Below, in pieces: positions 12,031 through 22,966 of a stretch of 64,000 nt of DNA. This DNA is from Polyodon spathula (Eukaryota > Chordata > Actinopteri > Acipenseriformes > Polyodontidae). Numbering within the stretch: position 1 is the stretch's first letter; each line of letters begins with the position of its first letter. The translations under genes were made by a program, and so were the position numbers. The notes under the pieces were generated by a model. The model was not told where the DNA came from, did not search any database, and saw only the letters and a program-made list of their open reading frames with translations. The DNA is taken from NCBI RefSeq assembly GCF_017654505.1, contig NC_054543.1, positions 20,844,976 to 20,908,975 on the forward strand, in the 5' to 3' direction.

Positions 12031-12886
12031 CCATGGAAGACACTTTGCACACTGGACACAAGAGGCCGCCTTTCTTATAGAGGAAGAGACTATTTGTTCT
12101 ACAGAGAGACCAGGTATTAGTCTGTTTATTCAAAGTTCTTAATAATTATGAATAACGCCTGCAAAACATAAGATTCTTCCAATACATGGAAAGTATTTAA
12201 TTCATAATTACATGAAATTAAAGGTTTAAGGCTGTCCAAGTGTTAACAGGTGAAGCACAGGAAGGTGAGAATGGGGGGGAAAAAACGGCGATTGCAGCCT
12301 CCCACAGAGAAACCAGGTATTACTCTCTGTGGTGAGTCCAGTGTATTCCAGTTGTTGTCTCATAAAAGAGAAGTAGCTAAAGCAAAAAAATTAACATTTC
12401 TTCAATTGCATTAATAATTATAACTTTCTTTGAAGGATGAAAGTCAAGTGAAGGATCCATTCAGATAACGGTATGTTTTCACTCTTATTTAAGTGTAGTA
12501 CAGTGTACGTCATATTTGTTATTGCATGTAGGTTTCTGAGAAAGTCTTAGAAAAGAAACATATTATGGCAACATCCATCTGCTTGAGGTTAAAAAAAATA
12601 ATAATTAAAAAATGGAATAGAATTTTAGTAAATACGTGTGCAGACACAGGTATGCTTTCTTGCTGTAGTCTACATGGGGGAGTGTGTATACTACAGTTTG
12701 GGTATCTTATGTGTCAGTCTTTGTTATCAATAGCAATTTGAAATTGCCATGGCAACCCTGCTTCAATAAAGTATGAGGTAGCATGTTGCATCGTTCTCTT
12801 AATATATTATTTGTTGTGACTCTTCCTTATTTATTTATTTGTATGTATTAAGAAAATTGCATCATGCTTTTCTTTTTTGGAATCCA
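12031..12886. other. Non-coding DNA, no gene seen
   Basis: The part next to the LINE may be its decayed 5' region. The remainder is AT-rich sequence without recognisable features. Confidence 0.4.
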
Positions 12887-13065
12887 GAGTGATGCAGGCC
12901 ATCCACTCAGCTGTCCAATGGATGCAAGAATTCAACCCAGCTTTCTCTGACATCATTGACTCTCCAAGAGTGCTGACCATGAATGAAGAGGAAGCACAAG
13001 AAGCTTTAAAGATGTACAAAGAATATTATAATGAAATGCAGAGTATAGGCGGGGGGAGACCCTGA
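12887..13065 (+). CDS. Candidate terminal exon of an unidentified gene
   Basis: After a pyrimidine-rich acceptor (CTTTTCTTTTTTGGAATCCAG) an open frame runs to a TGA at 13063. It encodes VMQAIHSAVQWMQEFNPAFS, DIIDSPRVLTMNEEEAQEAL, KMYKEYYNEMQSIGGGRP. The sequence is predicted helical and acidic, and unlike any transposase here. I do not recognise the family. No upstream plus-strand exon was found, and it lies where a minus-strand gene might have an intron, so it could also be a retrocopy fragment or part of an unrecognised repeat. Confidence 0.4.
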
Positions 13066-14198
13066 GGAAATTCCAGTCCTGTTTTCCTTTTATTTAAAAA
13101 ATACAAAGGACATGGACATATTCCTTAAGGAAGTGAGAGATGTTAGAGGACTAGTGGTTTACTGCTCACTGTAACATTGTAGTAGGGCGTATATATTTGG
13201 CAGGGAAGGGGTTAAAATGCCATATTTAATTATTAATATGTTGATAAAAAGGAACACGGAAAACACATTGAAAAACAGAATTTGGTATTCCCAAGAATGG
13301 AACAATTAGTAGACCTAAAGATAGCTAGACTTGAAGGCAGTGCAGTCGCCAGTGTTTTATGCAGTAGTATAAAGGAATTTTATGCAGGCCACAAGTTAAG
13401 CATGCAGTCTATACCTATGATACCAACGGACAGGGCTGCATAGATCAGATAATGTTTCAGAGCCACAATAAATGTCTTGTGTAAATTGTAAAATTGTTGA
13501 GATACTTATGTGGAATATTGTTTCAAAATTGTATAATGCAACAAAAATATATTTAAAAGGGTGAATGCGTGGCCAAAGGCTTCTCAATGACCCTTTCTCA
13601 GTCAAAATGGCAAGTTTCTCAGTATCTAAAAATAGCTTAGCGGGAACGCTGCTGTGGACTGTTTTGCATATTAACTTCGTTAATCTGAAATAGTTACACT
13701 GGAAAATAATATAACTATGTTGATGTAATATGTAAAAACGCAGATTTTGAGATGACATGCTTTTTTACAAATGCACATTTTTAAAGGCTGGAGTGACCTC
13801 TGCATCTCATTAAATAGACGCAAGTTAGTTGTGTTACCAGACATCCCAAACATTACTTTCTTTACTTTTCTTTCTTGCCTCCTTACTTTAGAAAAAAACT
13901 TTGAAACATCGAAAGGCATTGTAGCTTGGTTGATACGGTATTTGTAATTCTAGCAAAATGTTCTTAACTTGCTCTGTTACTTTGAAGACTCCTGAACAGA
14001 TCCAATCCCATTAGTAAACACTTGCAGGGGACGGGGCAGGGGGGAGAAGGTGAGCTCAATCGCATGCACATTCAGAGTCAGACCTGAGGGAAACAGAGAA
14101 GCTTTTTTTTTGTTGTTGTTGTGGTGCGACACATTTACTTGTCGCATCGTGTCCAGTGTGTAGAGGCCTTTATTGACCATTTTACCCACATAACCCCC
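13066..14198. other. Non-coding DNA, no gene seen
   Basis: Could include a 3' untranslated region if the exon at 12887-13065 is real. A GTTGTTGTTGTGG-type simple repeat lies near 14112. Frames on the minus strand at 13396-13919 show no domain. Confidence 0.4.
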
Positions 14199-14814
14199 TG
14201 TCACAAGGACAGTGGAGTGGTGATGTCACAACAAGGAAGTAATACAGACAACTGTTGAAATGACATGAAGGCACTTTCTTGCACCGGTTTATTTCAAACA
14301 AAAAGGTTGTACAAAACAGAAAACACAGACTGAACAAACAAAACTGTGTGTTGGCCAAAGTAAACAGACAGACAAACAAAGAGGACAAACAGAAAACAAG
14401 CACTGTGCTGGAGCTTCCAGCATAAAATAGCAATTGTTATTTAAATATATAAAACTTTCCTTCTCTCTCACCCGTTCTCCACTCACGAAGACACAACCCC
14501 TACCGAATGAAAACATATACTGCTTTTTGCAGCTGTACCGAGACTCGATTGCTAATCAATCATTCAACTGGAGTCTCCGTACAACTGCACGTGAATTAAT
14601 AAAAGTGCAATTCCCCATGCTCACATATTATTACATTTTACCTGCACGTGAAGTGCAGTGCAATCCCTGTGCCTAAATACAAATATCCATTTTAAACACT
14701 TGTGCGCATAACCCACATTATATTCCATGTACCAACTACAATACACTAACATTAACACACTACATGCAACATACAACACAGAAATACACACAGGGCCGGG
14801 GCAACACTGCCACA
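14199..14814 (-). mobile_element. Solo LTR, family A
   Basis: A 616-bp element starts TGTCACAAGGACAG and ends CACTGCCACA on the plus strand, so on the minus strand it begins TGTGGCA and ends TGTGACA. It is flanked by CCCCC at 14194-14198 and 14815-14819, a 5-bp target duplication typical of LTR integrations. It matches the LTR at 36018-36632 in length and sequence, in opposite orientation. A prominent internal dyad (GAGACTCGATTGCTAATCAA and, further on, GGAGTCTCCGTAC) and a TATA-like AT-rich stretch lie in the promoter half. No internal region remains, so it is the product of LTR-LTR recombination. Confidence 0.92.
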
Positions 14815-14877
14815 CCCCCTTACTGACTAAATATAGTGGCATTGTTAAATACAGCAAAATACTTACATGATATATTA

Positions 14878-14915
<38 letters not shown>

Positions 14916-16587
14916 ATAATAATAACAACCAATCGCTTTCAATTTCAATCACAAGTCCATCCTACAAGGGAATATGTACCTCAACATATAATACATTTTT
15001 GAGTAATGCAGATGAGAGTGGACTTAAAGGGCATTAATGCCCCTCCCTAGTCATTCTGCATTCAAAGAAAATACTTTTGTGAAAGACTGATGAATTAATT
15101 TATATTTAACAATAATTTAGTATAAAGTATTTCTAAAAAGTGTCATTACCGTAACAGTTCCCTTCTTACCGAAACAAAATAAGTTGTTATGGTAATGACT
15201 GATACGGTAAGGACAATTAAAAAAATTTGTATGAATTTATAAAAAATCTGAGGCCTACACATTCTGACCTTGCTTAACACTGAACATATAAATCATGAAA
15301 TAATTCTAACCTATAATCATTTGTTTCGTAAAACATTTAATCATAGCAGAACAGCTTGTATGGTAACCAGGTAAGGGGAAAATGTTGTCATTTTACACAT
15401 TGAAAGCTTTCTTATGGCAAAGTTCCTGTTTCTTTTGTTTTAAAATTGTTTTTTTTTTGTTGTTTTTTTTGTTGTTTGTTTTTTTTTTTGTCTGAATGCT
15501 TTGCAGACAAATTTGCAGGTTTAAGAGTTTTGTTTGACAAAACCTCCTGATAAATAATGCACTGGGGCTTTGGGTCGTCCTCAGATCCAGTAAATGTAAA
15601 TAACACTGCTGGTCCCAGGAACCGTTAATCTGACAATCTGTACATTTCTAACACAAATTATTACACTTACTCAGTCACCAACTTCGCTCGATGTACATAT
15701 AAAAAACACACTGGAATACGAAGAGGAGGTAGGAGGGAAGAAATTTGAAAAATAAAAAAAAAATGACTGGAGAGAGTACAAGATGCTACTTACCACTACT
15801 GGTGGGCTGTGATGTGTAAATTAAATTAGTGGCACACAGGATTGATAGCATTTTGGTTATATGACAGCGTCCGAACAGACTGTGCACACTATTTCCAGTA
15901 GTGTTAAGAGAATTTCCTTTTGGCATGTAGTCTTATGAGATATTAAACCTGGCTGAATAAACCCATATAACAACATGGAGAAGAAATCGATCACACTGTG
16001 GTACAGTTCACAAGTCAAGCTACAAATACAGTCTCTTTTTGTTTCACATTAACTTCTGTTACTATACACAGCTAACTTTTCCAAAAACCTATATTCCTGG
16101 GAACATGTGTACGTGCATTTGTTTTTAAATAATACTGGCTAAAAAAAAGAAGTATGTAATTTTGACAAGACAAATGTGCCTTCATAATGTGTAAGTTATT
16201 TCATTTATGACGGTTTTCAAGAAGATGCTTGGTATTGGTATAAAAGGAGCTGTAATATATTATTATTATTAGTATTATTAATTTAAAGATACAGAAAATG
16301 TAATTATGATTGAGAGCAGTAGTGGAATACAGCAAAGTGTGGAGCAGTTTAGGACAAGATGATGCAAGCACTGGTACAACTGGGTGCAATGCAGTCTAGA
16401 ATAGTGGAGAGTTGTGAGGCTTACAGATACTGTCTGAAAAGGTGAGTCTTCAGGAGGCGCCAGAAGGTGGTCAAGGACTGAGCAGTCCTGATATCCGTGG
16501 GGATATATTATAAACATACCCATAATAAAGAAAACAGTTAAAGGAGAAAAACGCAGACAACACTAATTATCTATATATAATATACTT

Positions 16588-16589
<2 letters not shown>
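14815..16589. other. Non-coding DNA with ATT repeat
   Basis: An (ATT)n microsatellite lies at about 14879-14914. Poly-T tracts lie near 15448-15490. No gene or other element seen. Confidence 0.45.

Positions 16590-16672
<83 letters not shown>
16590..16672. repeat. (TA)n microsatellite
   Basis: An uninterrupted TA dinucleotide run of about 80 bp. Apparent open frames through it (poly Ile-Tyr) are artefacts. Confidence 0.95.
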
Positions 16673-16677
<5 letters not shown>

Positions 16678-16734
16678 TGTAGAAATGGGTTTATGTTTTT
16701 TGCAAGAACTGTGTAACCGAATTTTGGGAGTTGT

Positions 16735-16793
16735 TTGCGGACCACCTGGAGTTTACTCACAGACCACAAGTGGTCCACAGGTTGGGAACCACT
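16735..16793. mobile_element. Right end of a hAT-type repeat
   Basis: Ends GGTTGGGAACCACTG, which reads CAGTGGTTCCCAACC on the other strand, the typical hAT terminus. GGACCACCTGGAG lies just inside, as in the element at 6428-7802. The matching left end was not found; the (TA)n tract may have replaced it. Confidence 0.5.
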
Positions 16794-17199
16794 GGCCTAA
16801 GGCATATTTTCACTAGGGGCCAATACACTGTCTGTTATGGTAATGACATTGAAAACTGGGGACAGGTTTTCAATGGCTTTTTATTCAAAAATAGAACTTT
16901 ATATTTATATATAAATATTTAAATATGTATAAAATACTAGTTCAACATTATACTATGACACAACATTCCTTTTTAAAAAATATTGTCAGTCATGATTCCA
17001 TAAAATGATTCCATATATATTTTTATGACAAAGTGTAAGAGCTAGAAGTGGAGACACTGCACATAAAAATCACCCTTAAATGTTAATATTGCATAAAATT
17101 AATTATGCATATTTGCTAAATGTTAATGGAACAGCAAATGAAATACATGTAAATTGCATCAGACTATTTATTTATTTATTTATTTATTTTTTTAATATT
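16794..17199. other. AT-rich non-coding DNA, no gene seen
   Basis: Includes a TTTA repeat at about 17165-17195. No gene recognised. Confidence 0.45.
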
Positions 17200-17480
17200 T
17201 AAATTTACTTTACATTGAGGCGTGGACTCAATTTGTCCCATTTCTGTAGAATGACCCTTATACCAAAGACTTCTCTTCAGAGCAGTGTGACGTGGCTGCT
17301 TCTCCACCCCGAGAGCATAAAGGAGCTGCACACACTGACAACAATGTCATTTTCCTTCGAGGATTGCGACCATGAATGGTTAACATTCCTGTCAGGGAAC
17401 CAGGGTTATGATAATAATGTAACGTTCCCTTTCAAGTAGGGAATATTAACATGGGTGAGTATACCCAAGCTGTCACAAGG
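17200..17480 (-). mobile_element. Terminal fragment of a DIRS-type retroelement
   Basis: Contains GGAACCAGGGTTATGATAAT followed by GTAACGTTCCCTTTCAAG. This matches the arrangement of the internal complementary region of the DIRS element at 56703-56765 (GGAACCAGGATTACA, then TTCCCTTTCAATTCG). The preceding GAGAGCATAAAGGAGC segment would be the inverted terminal repeat. The element body is missing; a Tc1 relic follows. Confidence 0.5.
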
Positions 17481-17639
17481 ACATTGTAGTATATCACTTT
17501 CAGCAGTGGAAATGGCAACATGTGAAAATAAATGTCAGAAGAGAAAATTACTAAATTGACTGGATGATTTGTTTGTCACTTCATCTTTTGGAAAGTCAAC
17601 CAGGGAGCAACACTCTAATGCATATTTGAGAGCAATGTG

Positions 17640-18224
17640 AAATCATATTTTACTAGATTGTGAACTTTGCTAATAGAACTGGCAGAAGGCACAGGTGTCG
17701 TTGTCCATCAAATCAACAGTACGAAGGTCACTCTTGAAAGGATGTGTTGCAGTAATAATGCCTTTGTTAAGAAGGGGGAACAAGACTAAAAGGCTCAAAT
17801 ATGCACAATAAATTGAACTATGGAACAATGGTCAAAGGTGCTTTGGACTGTTGATCTATGGACAAAATGACACCTGTGCCTTCTGCCAGTTCTGATGTCA
17901 ATTCAACGCTTGTCTTCTTTCCAGTCCTTAAGGATATTATCTTCAAGTATTGCTCATCCTTGTTAGACAGCTTTTTGGGTCTTCCAGTCCTAGGTTTTTC
18001 AATAACAGATGATGTTTCTATGTACTTGTTGACTACGCTACGGATACCGCACTTTGAAAATCGAGTGATGAAAGCTATTTCACTCAATGTTTTTCCTTCT
18101 TTATGCAAGTCAAGGTTATTATAATAGTAGAAAACACTACTGGAGGCTTTGTGTAAATTGTTGATGCTCATAATGCATCATAGTAGAAAAATGCAACATT
18201 ACTAAGACTTTTGCACAGCAGTGT
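17640..18224 (-). mobile_element. 5' part of a Tc1-type transposon with transposase N-terminus
   Basis: The minus-strand frame (start at 18171) encodes a Tc1-type DNA-binding region: GKTLSEIAFITRFSKCGIRS, then EKPRTGRPKKLSNKDEQYLK, containing the GRPK hinge between the two helix-turn-helix subdomains. The minus-strand 5' end near 18224 reads CACTGCTGTGCAAAAGTCTT, a typical Tc1 terminal inverted repeat. The catalytic DDE half is missing. Part of the sequence around 17690 repeats that around 17870 (ACACCTGTGCCTTCTGCC and its complement), suggesting a local rearrangement. Non-functional. Confidence 0.8.
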
Positions 18225-18346
18225 ATGTAAATGTATTTTTGTGTCTACTTCAAACATTTTACATGGATTTACAGGGCCACATAGACATTTTTTTTTCAGA
18301 CCCTCCATATAAATCGAAAAATACATTAAAATAGCGTATAGCACAT

Positions 18347-18836
18347 TGTCACAAAGACGGCTACAGTGGGTGACGTCAGACCAGAAACGGGTACCAACAC
18401 AAAATAAAAAAAACAACACAAAAGAGGTGGAGTTTGGTGAAGCTGAGCGATTGTTACCGCTCAGCATTTAAGAATTAAACAAGCAGAAAATAAAAGGTTA
18501 CAAGACAAACAAAACACAGGACACGGCACTTTAGCTAAAATAAAGAAATGAAACAAAACGGACAAACACTTAAACAAACAGTGGACTAACAGACAAACAA
18601 ACACGGCGAGTCAAAACAATTATTTACTTTCGTTTTTACTTTCTCCTCTCCGCACCCGTTCTCCACTCACCGAACACACAACCCCGAGTGCGTGAAAACA
18701 TGCTGCTTTTATGCAGCTGTACCGAGACTCGATTGCTAATCAATCATTCAACTGGAGTCTCGGTACAACTGCACGTCAATTAACAAAAGTGCAATTCCCC
18801 GTGCTCACATATTACATTTTACCTGCAAGTGAAGTG
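18347..18836 (-). mobile_element. LTR family A, 3' LTR, distal part (split by an insertion)
   Basis: Begins TGTCACAAAGACGG on the plus strand (the 3' end of the LTR in its own orientation) and follows family A up to GAAGTG at 18831-18836. It is then interrupted by the 1,651-bp insertion at 18837-20487. The remainder continues at 20488-20650. Family A dyad sequences (GAGACTCGATTGCTAATCAA) are intact. Confidence 0.85.
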
Positions 18837-20487
18837 TGAGGGAAATTTATGTATTCTAATATAACTCTATATTTTTCTTGTATGTGCTGAGTTCTCCCTG
18901 CATTCTTTCTCTCATCTTCCCTCACCCAACTTAAAATGTAAGCTTCAAAAGAAACTAAGGAAGCAGTCTGTATATCTGCTAGCCAGGGCCAGGAAGAAAT
19001 GAACAAGATTGTGTTGATTAGATAAAGATACCAGGCCAAGTGGCTCAAGAAAGTGTGTCCGTTTTTCCAAATGGCTGTCTCTAGCCCAGGTGTTAAAATG
19101 TCTATTGAAATTTATGAATAACTCTAAGTGGGTCGGAGAATGTCTTTGGAGTAGCTTTGCCAGTCAGCAAACCTTTAAAATGTTTAGATGAGTATACATA
19201 GTTTTCCTAAAACTTGCTAAATACAAGATTGACACTAACATTTTGTTCATAAATTTCTTAAACTAACAATACCAAACACTATACACATTGTGATGATGTC
19301 AAATTGTATTTTGATAACTGTCGGTATGATATTAAGGATTGAAAATATTTATTATGTGCCTTACAATGTCATTTGGCACATACATGGTTAAATCTGTAAA
19401 GAATAAGTTACAATTTAAAATGAACAAATAGTACTTTATAACCAAATATAATTTGTGTTACTAAGGCTCTGATTAGCCATATATAATTAAGCATGGAGTT
19501 ATTCATCTTTTTGTGGGCAACATGAATATGAAGGTTTTATAGAGACAGGAAGGAGCACAGTGGAGTTATTAATAAAAGAGAGTTTTCTTAAAGTTACCTT
19601 TTAAAAAGATATTTGATGGACAGCCTTATCTAAGGCGTGGACAACAATTCTTTGAAGATCAAGAACACACCTTTTTCTAAGGACAACTGCCAATGAGGTT
19701 ACATTTTGTGTCAATCCCAAATGATTGGCTCATGCCAATTTTAAAAGACTGGAAATCAAATGATTTCTTGGGGGTCTTGATTTTTCCAGCCATTCAAGAT
19801 CTATTTTGGACCTATTCTTTGAGGAATCATCTATATATCTGGAAGCTACAAGAAGAAGCCTTGTTGGGGAAAACTTTCTTCAACTTAAGAACTTCGACCT
19901 GCCTTGGAACTAAACTTTGAATTGAACTGCAACCAAAAGACAATATCTTTGAAGAGGATTAACTGCAATTGACTTTCTACGTGGGATTTTAAAAGAAACT
20001 TCACACATTGGTTGACAAACTCCAGGACTCTTAAATCAAGTTTTGCACATTAATGGACTCTACTTACAACTGGACTTGCAAAACTTTGAAACATTCTTGT
20101 TCTTAAAACCTTTCTTCAAGCTCCACAAGAGTAAATATATAATTGTTAACCTATCAAGAGTTGCCTATAGCTATGATTTAGAATATCTATTATGTGTTGT
20201 CTTTGCTTATCCATATGTGCTAAATAATAAAACTAGTTAAAAATCATTATTTCTTAAATTGTCTGAGTTTTTTTTTTTGTTTGAAACAAGGTGCACTTTA
20301 CAGAGAGTAAACAGTCATGATTTAATCAATTAAAATTAAGCCATAACAGCGAATTACTATTGGAGTAATGTATTGCTGTAGTTTATAGCATAATTGGTGA
20401 ACTAGTGACTAAGTTCTTTAATAGTAATTTGTGAGGAAAGCATGTTGTGATATGACCTTAGATGTAAAATGTAAATATACACTAACA
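18837..20487. mobile_element. 1.65-kb LTR-like insertion with 6-bp target duplication
   Basis: This block begins TGAGGGAAAT, ends TACACTAACA (TG...CA boundaries) and is flanked by GAAGTG on both sides (18831-18836 and 20488-20493), so it inserted into the family A LTR. It has no coding capacity beyond short frames. On the plus strand it carries AATAAA near 20226, followed by a T tract. The size, TG/CA ends and short duplication suit a solo LTR of an endogenous retrovirus-like or other LTR element, but no internal region or second copy is present to prove this. Orientation is likely plus, from the polyadenylation signal. Confidence 0.55.
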
Positions 20488-20650
20488 GAAGTGCTGTGCA
20501 ATTCTCATGCCTAACAAACATACATTTTAAACACTCGTGATACACAGACCCATTTATACCCCGTGTACCAATGACTATACACCAACATTAACACACTACA
20601 CGTAACATACAACACAAATAAATAGCCCAGGGGTGGGGCACTTTGCCACA
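20488..20650 (-). mobile_element. LTR family A, 3' LTR, proximal part
   Basis: Completes the split LTR, resuming with GAAGTGCTGTGCAATTC and ending GGCACTTTGCCACA, the TGTGGCA start in LTR orientation. Immediately beyond, the minus strand has AAGGGGGGTTATA just before TGTGGCA, a polypurine tract. This identifies it as the 3' LTR of the internal region at 20651-21530. Confidence 0.85.
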
Positions 20651-20858
20651 TATAACCCCCCTTGTGCAAAGCACACCTGGCCTCAATGGCCACCTCCCCC
20701 CTTAAAAACCCAGCAGTCCAGGTCAAAGTCTGCTCCTGCCGGTGGAGGTGGCAGAGGCAGCTCCTGCTGCACTGCTCTGGGCGGAGGAAGCAGTGGAGGT
20801 GAGAGCGGCGTGTAGTCTCCTGGCGACGGAGGTCGGAGCAGCATGTAGTCTACCCTTG

Positions 20859-21518
20859 CTACAGAGGACTGGTGCGGCTCTCTCTCTCACTTGCAGGGGA
20901 CTGGGACGGCTCTCCCTCACTTGCTGGGGACTGGGACGGCTCTCCCTCACTTGCTGGGGACTGGGACGGCTCTCCCTCACTTGCTGGGGACTGGGACGGC
21001 TCTCCCTCACTTGCTGGGGACTGGGACGGCTCTCCCTCACTTGCTGGGGACTGGGACGGCTCTCCCTCACTTGCTGGGGACTGGGACGGCTCTCCCTCAC
21101 TTGCTGGGGACTGGGACGGCTCTCCCTCACTTGCTGGGGACTGGGACGGCTCTCCCTCACTTGCTGGGGACTGGGACGGCTCTCCCTCACTTGCTGGGGA
21201 CTCGGACGGCTCTCCCTCTTGCTCTGGGAGCGAAACCAGCAGGCATTCCTCCCCTGCTAGTGGAGATGGGGACAGCAGGTAATCTTCCTCTGCTGGTGGA
21301 GGTGGAAACAGCTGTCCCTCAGGCTTTGGTTTGCCGCGGTCCCCCCGTCTGGGCGCTGGACGCTCACGGTCCCCCCATCTGGGCGCTGGACGCTCACAGT
21401 CCCCCCGTCTGGGCGCTGGACGCATGGGCTCCTCCCACTTGGGCATTAGTTCCCACTCTGCGTATTGCGTGGGGAAAAGGGCCAACGTGTGCCTAGATAC
21501 TCCACAGCCGGGGCACAA
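20859..21518 (-). pseudogene. Zinc-knuckle and decapeptide-repeat protein of LTR element A (truncated)
   Basis: The minus-strand frame starts with CPGCGVSRHTLALF, a CCHC-like knuckle whose last Cys is replaced by Phe. It continues with three copies of a (R/P)APRRGD(R/C)E motif, a proline/glutamate-rich part (LFPPPPAEEDYLLSPSPLAG) and then about ten copies of the decapeptide EGEPSQSPAS. The frame is 219 codons and reads into non-repetitive sequence at its C-terminus. A zinc knuckle in an LTR element normally belongs to Gag nucleocapsid and binds RNA. Nothing resembling a capsid domain is visible. The N-terminus is cut by the element's truncation. Whether the product is still made is unknown. 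Confidence 0.55.
20886..21215. repeat. 30-bp tandem repeat, about 11 units
   Basis: The unit is GGGACTGGGACGGCTCTCCC plus TCACTTGCTG, nearly identical in every copy. It encodes the EGEPSQSPAS decapeptide on the minus strand. Every frame stays open through it, which makes several spurious long reading frames on both strands. Confidence 0.95.
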
Positions 21519-21530
21519 CTCCGCCGCGAG

Positions 21531-22383
21531 GTACCAGTTTTTTGTAAAATCGTGTCTAGTTTATATAGCTTACATTCCAAAGTACTGTAAGCTGTTTGGA
21601 ATAAATATTTTAGTAACACTCCTGTAGACTGTTAAACTTGCTAGGCTTGTTGCGAATGCTGTTTTTTTTTTTTTTTTTTCTCTTGACACTATCAAAGCGC
21701 AATTACCCCTTGCATTCAATTGTTGTGCACAAGCTTTTACTGAACTACATTGATATTAAAATAATAACGACATGGAGAGAGGAATGTACCAAAAATGTAT
21801 GGCAAAATCATTGATATTTACTAGAACAATTATATTTTGTGTGCCCAATTAATCGATCGCTATTTTGAGGCTTAACTGAGAGCCCTAGTGTGTACTCTCA
21901 CTACAAAAAATATATAAACGGGGAAATACAATACCATACATCCATTCCACAGAAAGTGGCAAAAGCACAATGAAAGCAGGAACATGCGCTTCCGTACTTA
22001 GCATCTGGTGGTGTTAAAACGTCCGCAGTCAACAAGCAAGGTCACTTTTATAACATTTATTAATCCAACACAAGAGAAAGCATTTAAACACATACATACA
22101 CACATGCAATAAATAAAACACAGAAATTGACTGAATCCAGAGAGACAATGGTTGCGTTCTTGTATGCCAGAGCTTGCTGAGCCTGCTGCTCATGCCTGCT
22201 GTCTGACGTCACACGCAGCTTTTAGAGAAACATCTTCTCCACCTATACCTATACAGTCACTTTGATGTAATTGATTAACATTAACTTTACTGTAACATTA
22301 CGCATGACTTATCACATATTTAGTACATGTTTTATTTATTTATTTAATATAGTGTTGACCAGGCTGTTCATGACTTCATTGTA
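21531..22383. other. Non-coding DNA, no gene seen
   Basis: Includes a T tract at about 21661-21680. No recognisable coding sequence. The part at 22030-22250 has a G/C-richer stretch with a CTGACGTCACACG motif and might be an LTR-like fragment, but I could not find a partner copy. Confidence 0.4.
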
Positions 22384-22462
22384 CAGGGTGATTAGAAAGT
22401 AAATTTACTACATCAATGATATGGTGTACTGATGTGGTAAACATACTTTCTAAATCACCCTG
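22384..22462. mobile_element. 79-bp palindromic MITE with TA target duplication
   Basis: Starts CAGGGTGATTAGAAAGTA and ends TACTTTCTAAATCACCCTG. The two halves form an imperfect inverted repeat of about 33 bp each around a short spacer. It is flanked by TA on both sides (22382-22383 and 22463-22464), as expected for Tc1/mariner-type insertion. No coding capacity. Confidence 0.75.
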
Positions 22463-22739
22463 TATAATGTTAAGATGTTGGTTGCCTCCACTAACAACGG
22501 GACAGCAGTAGTTTTAGTGGTTATTTGCTTTACGATTAGAAGGTCACTCGTGAACTCTGCATCGTCTCTTTGGTTCAAAGCCACAGCCAACCTTCCGCAG
22601 CAACTTTTCAAAGTTGCGCTGGGATGTGAAGAATCTGCACAGATTTCTGCGGGTGGAGTTGAGTAAAGTCACACAGCAGCCCTCAAAGAAAGTTCATCTC
22701 CACGATTCTGTGAACTGCAGAAATCTGTGCTACAAAGAA
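22463..22739. other. Non-coding DNA, no gene seen
   Basis: No gene recognised between the MITE and the hAT fragment. Confidence 0.35.
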
Positions 22740-22966
22740 CAGTAACTCAACCACTGCATGCACATCTCCAATTACAGATGTAACGAGAATAACTTTCATA
22801 GCAAGATGCAACTAAAACACTGCGGAACAACGGCTCCACCATTTTCAAGTCTTTTCCAGGCCAATCTGAAAAAAAAAAAAATCAAATGCAAGACTTTTCA
22901 AGGCCTTGAATATTACCAAGTGAAAATCAAGGCTTTTCAAGGTTTTCCAAGCCCTGTATGAACCTT
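22740..22966 (-). mobile_element. Terminal fragment of a hAT-type repeat
   Basis: On the minus strand it begins near CAAGGTTCATACAGGGCTTG and runs through several CTTGAAAAG(C/T)CTTG phrases, a pattern common at hAT termini. The other end and a target duplication were not identified. It abuts or is inserted in the end of the DIRS element at 22967. Confidence 0.4.

Larger units (their letters stand above)
20651..21530 (-). mobile_element. Family A LTR element internal region (3' part)
   Basis: Internal region of a family A element, lying between a polypurine tract next to the 3' LTR and a truncation at about 21530. It contains the zinc-knuckle/repeat protein frame at 20859-21518. No protease, polymerase or integrase sequence is present and no 5' LTR follows. 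Confidence 0.75.

Noticed and set aside
16590..16778. Minus-strand frame ending in poly Ile-Tyr
   Set aside because: Translation of a (TA)n microsatellite.
18347..20650. Solo LTR A with target duplication
   Set aside because: The flanks CACAT and TATAA do not match, and a polypurine tract plus internal region adjoin the right side, so this is a 3' LTR rather than a solo LTR.
20742..21496. Long plus-strand frames through the 30-bp repeat
   Set aside because: All six frames tend to stay open through a 30-bp tandem array without stops. The element orientation and the zinc-knuckle residues identify the minus strand as the coding one.
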